A DNA stretch of 64,000 nt, from assembly GCF_964355755.1 (NCBI RefSeq), contig NC_092671.1:32689304-32753303 (forward strand), written 5' to 3'. The notes under the pieces are model-generated. The model made no database searches. It had not been told where the DNA came from and saw only the letters and a list, made by a program, of their open reading frames with translations. How positions within the stretch are numbered: position 1 is the stretch's first letter; every line of letters starts with the position of its first letter. Source of the stretch: Antedon mediterranea. Taxonomy: Eukaryota; Echinodermata; Crinoidea; Comatulida; Antedonidae. A program made the position numbers and the translations under genes. Below are positions 47,346-59,400 of this stretch, piece by piece.

Positions 47346-47529
47346 AACCAAGCCAGGAACAGAATAGACATAAATTATTTTTGAAATGATCATGTTTTCT
47401 AACTTTGGTTTGTTTCTGATGCATATCACCAAATAAAATATAATCTTTATATCGACTGTATTTCTGCTAAATTTGTGGTCCTAAAATAACCGTTTAAAAT
47501 CAGTTGGTGGTTAAAAGGCGATCCGATTC

Positions 47530-48085
47530 GCTCCGATTTTATGCACATTTCTATAAAATTAGCGGCCATTTTGAAAAATGGCCGCTATTTCAATACATGG
47601 CAAAATCTGAAGTGTCAACAAGGCCTAATGGATTCCGTGTCTGAAGTACATGTGTTTAGAAACCAAGATTGTGTATCTACCTTATTTAGATCTGATTTTA
47701 TCCACATTTTATATAAAAATGGCGGCCATTTTGAAAAATGGCTGCCATTTTAATACGAGGCAAAAACTGAAGTCTCAACAAGGCCTAATGGATTCCGTGT
47801 CTGAAGTACATGTGTTTAGACACCAAGATTGTGTATCTACCTTATTTAGATCTGATTTTATATCCACATTTTATATAAAAATGGCGGCCATTTTGAAAAA
47901 TGGCTGCCATTTTAATACGAGGCAAAAACTGAAGTGTCAACAAGGCCTAATGGATTCCGTGTCTGAAGTACATGTGTTTAGACACCAAGATTGTGTATCT
48001 ACCTTATTTAGATCTGATTTTATCCTCATTTTATACAAAAATGGCGTTTCAATACGAGGCAAAAAATTAAGTGTCAACAGGGATT
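47530..48085. repeat. 161-bp tandem array
   Basis: AAGGCCTAATGGATTCCGTG at 47620, 47780 and 47942. Each unit also carries the palindrome GGCCATTTTGAAAAATGGC and ATTTAGATCTGATTTTAT. Confidence 0.9.
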
Positions 48086-50595
48086 AGAGTGATCAGAAGG
48101 GTTTAATTAGGATATCTGGCTATGTTGACAGCCTCTAACATTCCGCTCCCCCTAACTTGATTTCTAAGCATCTTTTCAGATTTTTGTCCTAGACTATAAA
48201 GTGGTCAAACATTCAAGAAGGTGATTTAAAAGTCTATCTGCGTGAGAACGATACGCACCGCAACGCGTTAAGCGTATAAACGAAAAATGCTAGATTACCA
48301 AGAAATTATTCATTCTATTACGATTAACAATAATTATATTTAATTTTATAAAAACTTCACTGTGCTTTGACAAGAAGTGTTGTAATTTATGTGGTCTAAA
48401 TGTATTACATTAGATTATTATTTTTTATATTAAATAATGTTTTTGAACACATTTATGGCCGCCATCTTGTTGGGTCCCCTCCTGTTGGAATCATTTTTCA
48501 GTCTGGAGTACGTCCTCTAGCCTTCGGCTTTACCTCACTGCAAGTAACACAATTAATGTTATATTAATGAGTTGAATGGGGATAATATTTTCGTGGGTTG
48601 AATGGAACTGACAATCTTTCAACAAAATATTCTCTTCATCCAATGAACACAAAGTATATCATGTTCCAAATGAAACAAACCAAATATATAAATTTTATGA
48701 AACACCCATGAGATAATGGTACATTCCATGAACCCTGCCCTCAAGTGGGAGCATCCCAGCTCTCTTCTCGGAGGGAATAGGCTAATGTCGGTTTATCTAG
48801 GCATGAAATAGAAAAGGTTATTATTATTCCTACTGTCCTAAAGTAAACTTTTAGTACTCTATCATTTATTTCGGTTTTAGTCTTGCATCTTGGATGTCGA
48901 TAGCTAGGACATGCAAAAAGACATCGTTTGCATTTTAGAATGAGATTACAAATGTGATATGATACAAGAACAGCCAATAAAATGGGTACATTATTAAATA
49001 TCATAGTTTAAGGTTGTTTAAATGTTGTTTTTTTTATCTTGCTATTGATTTTGAAGGTACCTAAGGCATTAATTCAACCACATATGCTACAATACAGTAT
49101 GTAAATTTATTATAATCTATTTTTACATATTTTTATTAATATTAACAAGTGTTACAATAGTATGTAAGTACAGGTATATACTTATTTATACAACTTATGT
49201 TAATAATAACTTCAATAATATTTTCTGATCACCAGAAAAATGCAGAGACACAAACAAGAAAAAAATCGATTTTAAAAAGACAGTAAATAAAAAGGAGCAG
49301 AATACTTATTAAAGAGGCAAAATTAATGGGACAATTTGTTGGGTCATGAAGGTTGTCCCCTTAATAGGGGCCTACTGTAAATAAATATTGCTAAAAATTG
49401 AATATAAACACCTTTATTGTATAATATATTTAATCTATACCATATTTATATATCTATCAAGATATAAAAATTATTTTATTGTAAAAATTAGAATGGCAGT
49501 ATATTGAAGTACAAAGACCGCAAAACACTCAAGTACACCATAGTATTATCTGGTTGAGATGTGCTAAGTAGTTTAAACAGTAACAATGTATTTCATAATT
49601 ATTAATTGTAAAAAATCTTTAACAAAAGAGGAAAAAAACACTAAAGCATTATTATTCTCATTAAAATACATAGATAAAATAAATGCTAGAGGGTACTTCG
49701 TTTGCTTCTCCTCCACTAAGTGTACACAGATGGTTCATTCGCAAAAACTTTTGATTAATATAAAATTGGTTGACACATATTACGCTGAATCAACATATAT
49801 TTTTTTTTAGATTTTATTTTTTTAAACCTGCAGGATAGCTGTTAATTCGAAACCACTGGATAAGACAAGATATTGTATATAAAACTATAATTAAAGGACC
49901 TCTATAGAATTCCTTCAGGATTGAATAGCGGGTGATCAAAATATTTTACCATTTTTGTAACAAGTATTTGAAATTAAGAATAATTTATCATACTAATGAT
50001 AAATCATTGACCTGTTACTGCAATTAACCATTTAATAAATAATCATAATTTTCCATTTAAAATAACGATTCCATGGAGACTTGGTCCACATATAGCTAAA
50101 GAGGGAGGGTCTATCAACTAATTTGAAAGATTATGTAAGTGTCATTACTGAAAATTCTAGGTTTGGCAACAATGTATTTGACAAATGATCTTATGGAGAA
50201 AATGACTATGAGATATTCACAACTCGTACTAAATTGCATCATAAAAGGATTTCTTTATCATCAGTAAACTATGTACTTTAATTACTGGTACATTATTATT
50301 ATAATACTATTATTATACTTTAGAGGTCATTTCCTTTTTGATATTTAGATAATTTAACAAAAGGAGTTGTCAAGGTGAAATATGAAGCTATATGTCAACT
50401 AAAGTAGGATAACTTAATTACGTATTATCATGTACTAAAAAAACATTGTAAACAGCAAAGTCTTATTTTGACATGCTTAAGTGACGACCCCTAGTCAAAA
50501 TTGTACTGAAAATTATATTTTTCCGGTTATCCCAAGGGTGGCGGCAAGGGCGAGGTAGCCGTTGTGAAATGACCTACAGATAGGCCTAGGTCTTT
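48086..50595. other. AT-rich non-coding DNA
   Basis: 48716-48760 is the second copy of the small dispersed repeat at 37806. A 74-codon frame at 49586 is unrecognised. Nothing else. Confidence 0.35.
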
Positions 50596-50598
50596 TGT

Positions 50599-51369
50599 GG
50601 GCCTGTTTCTATTGAAAAATAAAAAAAGAACGGTTTTTTGGAAACCGGTTTCGGCTGTTGTTTATAAATAAAGATCGCGTTGCAGCTCAATTTGTACTCC
50701 AATAAAACCGGTTCCGTCCATGTGCGTTCGTTATGAATGACGTCATTATATACACCACAATGCAGTTCGTTAGGCGGAAGCGCGATTGGATCGAGGTCAA
50801 GTTTACTTTTTTTTGCATAGTGCGATCCCCAAGAAATAGCATCCATTTCATCATGGAAGGGGGAATTATTACCTGAAACGTTATTGTGGTCGTTGGTTAA
50901 AGTATAGGTACGTCGCACCCTCTGATATTGTCAAGTTGAACTCGTCTAGCTTTCACACGCTTTACAATATTCTTAAAAACATGTAGGCCTAGGCCTACGT
51001 GAGTCTTTCTTCCGACTCCCGACAAGTCCCCTCATCTTTTTCCCTTCACATATTTTTTACAAACCTCGTAATGGCATCGGTCAACATTTTTTTTAGTTAA
51101 ATACTCACTATCTAGAGAAATAAAAATGACTTAGGGCTAGGTCCTATCGCGCGGGTTTGACTGCGAGTTGACCGCAATCGTCCCAGTGCAGCAGACTGCA
51201 GAGTTCAGTTTTTGGGGTAAAATTGAGACCGCGATTGTGTTGCAGCTAAAAATTGCTTTCAGAACGGTTCTTTGCGATCGAGACCGCAATCAATTGGGGT
51301 TTTTGAAACCGTTTTTCTTGAAAAGAACGGTATTCAAAACCGTATTCTCTGCTCTATAGAAACAGGCCC
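50599..51369. mobile_element. Harbinger-like element (771 bp)
   Basis: Inverted ends GGGCCTGTTTCTAT / ATAGAAACAGGCCC with further inverted AAAAAGAACGGTTTTT..GAAACCGGTTT motifs inside; TGT flanks both sides (3-bp duplication). A minus-strand frame from 50918 (NDHNNVSGNNSPFHDEMDAI) ends in the TIR and resembles no known domain. Probably non-autonomous. Confidence 0.7.
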
Positions 51370-51550
51370 TGTGACCAACCTTAAAATTGTCAATGAATTA
51401 TGATTAACAATATTAAATCCATTTTATTTTAACTAAGTTTTATTTTGCTTTTTGATGTACCACATGTACTCCACAATAAAACAGTGGTCGGTGAAGACGA
51501 TATATAAACAAAGAAGCGATTCTTGTTATCAAGTAATTATTGTCTTCCAG

Positions 51551-51697
51551 TTTAAAGGTATAATTGAAAAATTTGCTGCAAACTTTATACCCTTGGGAAG
51601 CAACGCAACCATTAAATCTGTAAATTTTATAGTACGAACAGACCTCCTTCTTACATGTGCATGTGACCAAAACCTTTTGAGATGGGTCACTAATTAA
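51551..51697 (+). CDS. Possible last exon of a WD-repeat protein
   Basis: A plus-strand acceptor (TTATTGTCTTCCAG) is followed by 48 codons to a TAA. The peptide has the shape of a final WD40 blade: IKSVNFIVRTDLLLTCACDQ then NLLRWVTN (strand, loop, S/C-x-D, then LLRW). The frame also runs 33 codons upstream without a stop, so splicing is not proven. It is antisense to the Kv7 gene, within its presumed intron. No partner exons were found, so it may be a chance frame or a retrocopy fragment. Confidence 0.3.
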   Translation, partial: FKGIIEKFAANFIPLGSNATIKSVNFIVRTDLLLTCACDQNLLRWVTN

Positions 51698-52139
51698 TTT
51701 CCCGTTAGCAATTAGATTATGTTATATTAAGCAACAAAAAAAATGTATCTTTAGACCAATTTCACAATCAGGTCATAGAAAGGTTATCATGAATTCACTA
51801 ATTAGATAGTGCCAGTCCATTGGATAGGAAACAGCTAGTTTATAATATTATTATTTATTAATGTTCAACCAATAGCCAATAAACACTTAAGGACATTAAA
51901 AAATCCACTATTAAAGACTATTATTTTATGTAAGTATGCAATGTAAGTCTGACACTTAATAAAGTAAAGTAGTCTTTCCATCAGTAAATACAATTAGACA
52001 TTTTAAAAAGTGTTGAATAATTACAAAGATAAGGCCTCAAGCAACAGGTATATTAAATTGGGGAAGAGAAATGGTGGTATACAATAAATTAATATATATT
52101 TTATATTTTGCTTCTACAGTACTCATACCATCTCAATAT
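51698..52139. other. AT-rich non-coding DNA
   Basis: Nothing recognised. Confidence 0.35.
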
Positions 52140-54384
52140 TATCACTTTGACTGCCAAAGGTTTTTCCAGTTAGAAACTGCCACCGCCAGCGTTTATAGCC
52201 CAATTCGATGTTTTTATTAAAGCTGATTGAAACTATGTATGTGATCTGATTTACATGTAATTTAGACTACTAGATGGTACGCTCGCTTCGCTCGCGTACC
52301 ATCTAGGTCGTGCCCACAGATGGTTCTCGAATACATACTAATTTCAGCGTTAAAAAACTGGCGATTTCAAAATACGTACCGCAGGACAATAATACATGTC
52401 GTTTACAGGAACGAATAAATAGACACTGTGATTTATGTACTCAACTAAAATTAGCACCCTGGGAATTACTTCCGAAAGAGAAACTTGTCACAAAATGAGA
52501 CAATTGTTTAAGTCAAATTTAAACAAACTTAATTTGTGTTTTATATGTAACATTAGGGTTGAGGTATGGGGAAGAGGATGGGTGCAAAGAGGAACAATTT
52601 TTAAATATATTCTTTATCCATTTAGTAACGACATATTAATTGTTTTCATGTTTTACAAATAATATACCACTAAACACAGTAAAACATTGCGATGTAATAC
52701 TTTGTTGAAACTATCACCGTCCTAGTCGATTGAAAAGTACAGTACGTGTAACGGTACATCACTACGACGTGTATATGTTTATATAATGTAAAACAATTTG
52801 TGAAAACCACCTCTATTCGGGGCAAATCACAAATTCGATTTAATCGTCAAGAAATATTAAATTATCTAACTCAACTTAATTAGTAGGCCTAATGGTTTTC
52901 AGTTGTTTCTTAGAGCTAATTCATACTTAAGTTGGTTTGTGATGCACTGTAGGCCTATCCTCTACTGGCTTTACAACGCTACTCATGCCAGTGAGGGAAG
53001 GGTGATGATGTGGGTGGTTTAACTGCAATAATAAAGATTTGTACATAAATATACGGCGACTGAAAACGCTAGGAAAATCTATATCCAACCTCTGCAGCAC
53101 AGAATGGATCGAATTTCTGTTATGAGTATACAGTACTTGCCTTTACGACGCCTGAGGGAATAGACACTTGTGGAACAGAGATTGGAATGTTCCATTCATC
53201 ACAAATCAATACATTTGTATAAACGTATATTAAATCTATCAAAATAGTATTTTTTAAAGAAAATCGGCCTGTCTTCAACATTATGATGCTGTACTCGAGC
53301 TGTTCAACCGGTTTTCAGCCATTAAAAACAATTATCGTAGGAGGAGATAGGAAAATGCGAAGCATCCTCGTATTATCGTCTGCGGGTATTTTTCCAGATG
53401 GACATCCATTAGACAGTGTATACCGCGATCGAAAAACACCCCTATTTGGGGCAAATCGTTGAACCTAAATTCGTTTTAATCGTCAATAACTAATTATCGA
53501 ACTCAATTTAATTAGTAAACAGGGTTACACCAGGCGGTTAAAATCAGCACCGAAAGTACGAACCAACTTTATATACCATCGAGTAAACATTCTAGAAATA
53601 ACGCGCGATTTACCGAATTTTGCCCTTACGTAAATTTATATATAGAAAATAATCATAAAGATTTTAGCTTTACAATGGTACCAAGAACGATTTTCAAATC
53701 GCAATATGTAAATCGTAATAGTAAAATGAAAGTAACCCACTTTTTGAGTTTTTCGTAGTTTCGCGCAAGAAAGTCGAGATATTCGCGATTTTGTGCAAGA
53801 CATCAAAATATGAAAATATCGCCCGGTGAGATCAACAAACAACAAAAAAGTTACTTACACGGCACCGGTAGGCCTATAAAAACAAGTTATCACTATCGAA
53901 AAATGTATTGCATTTTATAAATCATAAATCTTACATCAATGTTTCGCCAAAATCCACATAGTAAAGACACCAGGCCTAGTTAACTTGGCCTAAAGTTGGT
54001 CCGGAACCGTTTTACGACTAGGCCTAGGCTATAGCCTAGTACTACTAGCCTAGCTAGTAAACTGATGATAATATTCATACCATTTCTAAACAAGTTTGTT
54101 GTGTGAAACACAGCCACTTACAGTGAAACACCAAAACAATACATACAATAATAAAATTAAAGACTTCATATTGAAAATTCATCCATTATTTTTTATTCAG
54201 ATAACAAACAAACATGCCAATCCACATAAACCTTTGTAATGCTTCGGCGGCTTAGCTAGCGCGCGACCGATACACAATGCGCCAAACCATCGCTGTACGC
54301 GCTACTGTGATGCGCGGTGTATGTTATTTCGACAGGTATTTTCCAAAAAACGAAGATTTTCGTGTTTGGCAGTCAAAGTGTTAA
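52140..54384. mobile_element. piggyBac-like MITE copy 2, split by a Helitron
   Basis: Left CACTTTGACTGCCAAAGG (preceded by TTAT, a mutated TTAA) to 52269, and 53647 to TTTGGCAGTCAAAGTG-TTAA at 54384, correspond to 22829-23870. The right part lacks about 140 bp present in copy 1 before the terminal block. Position 52269/53647 is the Helitron insertion point. Confidence 0.85.
52270..53646 (-). mobile_element. Complete non-autonomous Helitron (1377 bp)
   Basis: Minus strand: 5' TCTATATATAAATTTACGTA ... 3' hairpin GATGGTACGC-gagcgaagcga-GCGTACCATC then TAG (CTAG end). Comparison with copy 1 of the host MITE (near 22955) shows a clean insertion without duplication. An internal motif block is duplicated (52796-52890 and 53428-53515: GGGGCAAATC, TTCG.TTTAATCGTCAA). 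No Rep/helicase frame. Confidence 0.88.
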
Positions 54385-54597
54385 AAGAAATGGTAAGGTA
54401 TGTACAGTATAGGTCTTGTAGGTGATCTTGATTTCTGTTTCATTCATTGTTTTTGTTTCATACTAAACAAGAGACTATTATAATTTTACAAAAAATTTAG
54501 GTAAAATAAGTAACTCGTGATTATAAGTTTGATTTTTGGATTTTACAAACTCACTTTAAAGATATATGGAAAATAGGAAATCCAAGATAACAATTAC

Positions 54598-55235
54598 TTA
54601 AATACTCCTTCCCTACGTTTTTTAGATCTAATTTAAGGTCACAAACTACATTTAATGTAAAAATAAATATTATATGGTCCTATTGAGATAACTTTTTTGT
54701 CTTTAAATGGTTAAAAATGTGAAAAATAATTTTAATTTAGTAATTTTAGCGGCCCGCTATAAATCCCAAAATGCATTGCGCGCGGATTGATATTTTTGTT
54801 TTTCTTCTGTAATTCACCCACTTTTTGATCGATCGTGAGGACAAAATAAATGGAAGACTCCTAACTTTTCAGCGAAAATACCTGGTTTTCCCCAATTTGT
54901 ATCAACAGAGTCTGGCAAAAATAGAAAGACAATTTTAAATGCAGCAACTATACAACATCAGGCTAGGTATATAACTAGATTGAACGATGTTCGTAAGTTA
55001 CCAATGTTTACCAGCTAGGCCTACAAAACTAGCCTAGCTAGGCTAGGCCTAAAGACCATCCACGAGAGGTCATTCGCTGCGAGCTACTTAGGTAGTGCAT
55101 TATTTCTCACTTTTTATCATAATTTATCATAAAACGTACATTTAAGACAAGGAATGACCTGGTTTAATGTTTTTAAAGTAATATATATGTATTATTTTTA
55201 CAAAACGTCACAAATTGTAGGGAATGGGTCTTTAA
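54598..55235 (-). mobile_element. TTAA-flanked MITE, copy 2
   Basis: TTAA at both ends, inverse orientation relative to 38565-39175; contains AAAGTGGGTGAATTACAG, CCAGACTCTGTTGATAC and GACCCATTCCCTACAATTTG on the minus strand. Lies directly upstream of the Penelope-like pseudogene. Confidence 0.75.
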
Positions 55236-55249
55236 CTGTTAAATGACAA

Positions 55250-56272
55250 AACTCTACCAAAACACTTATTTAAACCCGGACGATGTTATTGCTCTTTTAG
55301 AATTTATCTGCACAACATAATATTTCAGCTTCAGAGGACAAATTTATCGTCAGATATTTGGTACAGACAGTGCACAAAAATTTACTGACCACCTCAACTC
55401 CATCGATCCAACGGGCAACATTAAGTTCACGTTTGAGGAAGAAGATCAGGGAAAAATCCCTTTCCTGGACACATTAATTGTCAGGAAATAAGATGGGTCA
55501 CTGAAATTACTGGTGTACAGGAAAAAGACACATACTGACCAGTACCTGAACTTGTAATCTCAACACCCTCTACACCAAAATCTAGGGGTCATCAGAACGC
55601 TCATGGATAGAATGGAGAACATAGCAGAGGAGGCGGATAAGAAAGAAGAAGTTAAAATCAGGAATGCGCTTAGGAAATGTGGATACCCCAAGTGGTCACT
55701 GGTTAGAGTCAAACAACAAATAAACTACACAAACCAAAGGAATAAGAACCTTATGTCGAAGGAGTGGCATAACAAGCTCAGCGGATTTTAAAGAAATATG
55801 GTATTTCCACCGCCATGCGTCCAACGAACACTCTTAAAAGCACTCTAGTCCACCCCAAAGACAAGAAGTACATCACTTAAAGAAGTGACATATTTTACAA
55901 CATTCCTTGCAAAAGTTGCAAGAAATCGTATATTGGGAAAACAGGTCTGCAATTTGGAGTAAGACTATTAAGAACACCAAAAAGACACTGAAAAGGTCTT
56001 CGATCGTAAATACACCCGGGCAACTAGAAAGGAATCAACATCCGAAATCCACAAATCTGCCATCACAGACCACATGCAGCTCAAGAAAACCACATCATCG
56101 ATTGGGAGGGGGGCTAAAATTCTTGATAGAGACTCTAACCCATTCAAGCGTAGAATCAGAGAGGCAATCCAAATCAGAAAGAGGGGGGCTAACGCAATCA
56201 ACCGCGACGAAGGGGCTGTATTTCTCAATCACGTATACACATCATTGCTACGAAAAATTATGACGTTCACCT
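55250..56272 (+). pseudogene. Penelope-like retroelement (RT thumb + GIY-YIG), broken
   Basis: The first frame (55255-55791, with two in-frame TAA) reads LYQNTYLNPDDVIALLEF, RGQIYRQIFGT, FTDHLNSIDPTGNIKFTFEE, IPFLDTLIVRK, DGSLKLLVYRKKTHTDQYLN, GVIRTLMDR. This is the end of the Penelope-type reverse transcriptase. The catalytic block (AMGSPLS through Y.DD) is missing between RGQIYRQ and FTDHLN, so an internal deletion is inferred. After a frameshift a GIY-YIG nuclease follows: YNIPCKSCKKSYIGKTG, then (another shift) SAITDHM, SSIGRGAKILDRDSNPFKRR, REAIQIRK, NAINRDEG. Not functional. The nuclease may be what groups it with the Penelope-type tails at 44-46 kb. Confidence 0.85.
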
Positions 56273-57063
56273 AGAAACAATAACAACAGATTTCCAGGAA
56301 GTAGCAGTGGACCGGATCACTTGTGATCAAGCCATCAGCCAAGATGGCGAAAGCTAAAGAATGTGAGTAATTTCTTTTGGATTTGTCAAACAAAATGATT
56401 TATTTATTATCTACAATCCTACAAAATGCACTTATTCAAGGCGTCAAATATGGAAATAATTTTTGTGTTACAGCAGCAATTTCCAAGGCATTCTGACTGT
56501 CACTTGATGCATGAGGCTGCTACCATCTCTCCACTTCTTATAGTCTTCCTCCAGTCTTCTGGATGCTAAGCTCTGCGTTATTGATTCCTATATATACTGA
56601 TCTACCTTTTCTTGACTTGTCCTATCAGTCTCCAGCTATTCCTCATAACAACTTCCAAGACTGGCAGTATTTCACTTCCATGTTCCATGAGCTACAGTAC
56701 TTTGTGTTCCTCCTTTCTGTCAAGTTAACACCACACATCTTTCTTATCATTGCCCTTTCCAATCTTCTAACACTTCCTTCTCCTTTATGTTCCATGTTTT
56801 AACTATAATCACCAATCTTAAACAGGCTTTTATATTTATTCTTCAAAATTCAACAATATCGTTAACTGAACTACAGCAAATGATAAAAAACATTCATTTA
56901 ATATTATACTGTACACCATTTTGAAATACGGTAACTTCCGGTAATAAAAAAACTAAAGTATTAAAGTTGAATTCAATGACAAATATCAATAATGTATGTT
57001 CTGCAAAACTTCAAATCTGTTGAAAATACGTATCAAGATGGTTATTATTAAGTTATTTTATAT
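56273..57063. other. Non-coding DNA after the Penelope-like copy
   Basis: 56325-56355 (CATCA, GCCAAGATGGC, GAAAGC) may be a decayed hammerhead stem II plus GAAA. A pyrimidine-rich strip at 56500-56810 gives an open frame without recognisable content. Confidence 0.3.
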
Positions 57064-58659
57064 GTATAATTCAGTGGTGGCGCCAGCGGGGGGGCCGGGG
57101 GGGGGCCAGGGCCCCCCCCCCGTCGGGGAAAGCTGGCCCCCCCGTCAGGGAGTATTGGCCATATTGGTCGGGGAGAAAAATAGGATCATTTCTTTTCTGG
57201 TAAAAAATAAAACAATATTAAGTGTACTACTATATATTTTAAGTAACTGCGGCATTCCATTTTTGACGTACGTACGATATACTGACAGCGAAGTAAACAG
57301 TATGTGGTACGCATTTGTCTGGTGGCGGTGTCTGTTTGTACGAATCTTTCACTCACTGCGGTATACGCGTCGACATATCTGGGCTGTATCATATTACATC
57401 CAGGGACCAAAATATGTATTTTTCAGATTCCAGGCGAAAATCGAAAATTCATTTGCAACTACGCATCGACGTACGTTCATACAGGGATAAAGGTACGAGT
57501 TATGTTCTCACGGTTGAGTTTACGAATTGTTTCAATTTACCAATAACCCTTGCGTATATGTTCGCTGTCGATTAAAGGGGTTTGGGTGGGGGTTCGATTG
57601 GGAAAAGGAAGCGGTTGGCCCGAACCATAAAACAGGGTCTGGTCACGTTTCTTTTCGCGCATAAATCTCGATCTAGGGTAGGTGGGTGAATAGGGTGGCT
57701 TACTTCTAAAGGGAAAAAAAAGATGCAACAAACCCGTGACCGTCGCTAGACGCGGATTCGGCGCACTTGACTCTTTGAATTAAGAAGAGTAGGCTAGAGC
57801 TATAGTTGTGTAAATAGGCCTACATAGTGAAAGAACTATTTATGAATTCAAGAGTTTAAAAAGAAAACGCAATTTAAAATCTTCGGAAAATACCCACAAC
57901 TGAGTTATTTTCAAAACACATGCACTCCCACTACCAGCATCACGTTGTCTTAGCTCGCTCCTCGTGTGAATGCTGACGTCATCACTCTCCAAAAATACAC
58001 CATTTTCCGCCCTGGTCCGTGTGCAAGCGTTAGCGTGGACCTGTATATTTACACCCCTGTACAGAGTAGAGTGTAATATCGTGAACTTTTTTCTCGCGTA
58101 AGAAGGTTTTTTATATAATGGTATGCAGTATAAACGATAAAAAAAACGATAAACATGATGTTCTTTTATTATTATTTCATAGGCATAACATAAACATGAA
58201 ATGTCTTGTTCTATGTACACGGCCGAAAAAACGGCATTTTATTGATTTGTGTTATAGACACGGCGATTACGGCAATTCATTGTATACGGTACTAAATTAC
58301 ATTGAGTTATTCACCCGGCTATAGGGTATATATCTGAGGTTAACAGACCACCAAAGCACAGTCGTACACTAAACACATGCACTATCGAGGCATTTTTGGA
58401 TCAAAGTTTATTATTAGTTCGTCGAAAAAGATCCCTATTAATTAGAGTATTTAGGAAAGATTTATTTAAATTTACATTATTATGTGACATTGTTATTAAA
58501 TGTAAATGGAAACAGTTGCTCTAGCCCATTAAACAGTGTGTAAGCATCTATTTTTTCAAAATTTTCTGAACCCACCCCCGCTTTCGCGCATTCGGCCCCC
58601 CCTGTCGGGGAATTCGGCCCCCCCGTCGGGGAAATCCTGGCGCCACCACTGGTATAATT
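57064..58659. mobile_element. hAT-type element with perfect 8-bp target duplication
   Basis: Element 57072-58651 with ends CAGTGGTGGCGCCAG / CTGGCGCCACCACTG, flanked by GTATAATT at 57064-57071 and 58652-58659. Subterminal runs of C/G (CCCCCCCCGTCGGGGAA) recur inverted at the right end. No transposase frame seen; 1580 bp, non-autonomous. Confidence 0.9.
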
Positions 58660-59204
58660 ACTGTGATTTAAACAATGCATGAATTATTCAATGTCTTTGC
58701 ACCTACAGTATATCCACCAAGGAATATACTACTTTTTTATCTTTGGTTCTGCCTGATTGCTTTACAAAATTGATTTTAAATTATTTCATCTAATATTATA
58801 ACCAAACGTTAATTTACAAACAGATAATATAAATGATCAAAGAAATGTTTTATTGCTCAGACAGTTACACAATTGCCAGTGGTGTAACGCATAAGTCGCT
58901 CTGCCACTTTTTAGCCTTTTTCAACAATATTTGAATGCCTGTTCAGACTGTAAATACTATATAAACCTATAATTCTGACGTTTGTGTGTCAAAATTGCTG
59001 AAATTGAAAACAAAAGTCAGCCTCAGGATACTATGGCAAAGTATGGAACATAAACTTGTTTAAAGTACTGTTTCCTAAATAATACTATAGTATACTGTAC
59101 TATTATTTTTTTTTCCTTTTATTGTATTCAACATTTTTATCTTTAGCCCCTTGAGTCCCTGGGTTTAGCCTTTGAGTTCTTTTTTTTTTTCAATTCAAGA
59201 AACA
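58660..59204. other. AT-rich non-coding DNA
   Basis: Nothing recognised. Confidence 0.35.
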
Positions 59205-59400
59205 TTTATTGACTAAGGGACCCCTTTGGAAACAAGCCTCTGGGCTTAAAGGGCCATCCCCTGCTTTCCATGCTTATTTTCTTGATTAGTCTTGTATTTT
59301 TATATTTAATGTTTCTCTTTTTATTTCATTTACATTATACTGTTTTATTTATTTGTACTGTATTTGGAAAGCAATAAATATTACTTACTTACTTACTTAT
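59205..59400 (+). mobile_element. Non-LTR retrotransposon 3' UTR
   Basis: CCTTTGGAAACAAGCCTCTG, then GGGCTTAAAGGGCCATCCCC, ends AATAAATATT and (ACTT)n. The layout matches CR1/L2-type 3' tails (compare 13853-14226). A further piece (GGGACTACAGCGACAGGCCC, minus, near 59455-59480) may be from another such copy. Confidence 0.55.

Noticed and set aside
47541-48087. 145-codon frame with repeated NGCHFNTRQKLK
   Set aside because: Translation of the 161-bp tandem array; the frame is not conserved between units.
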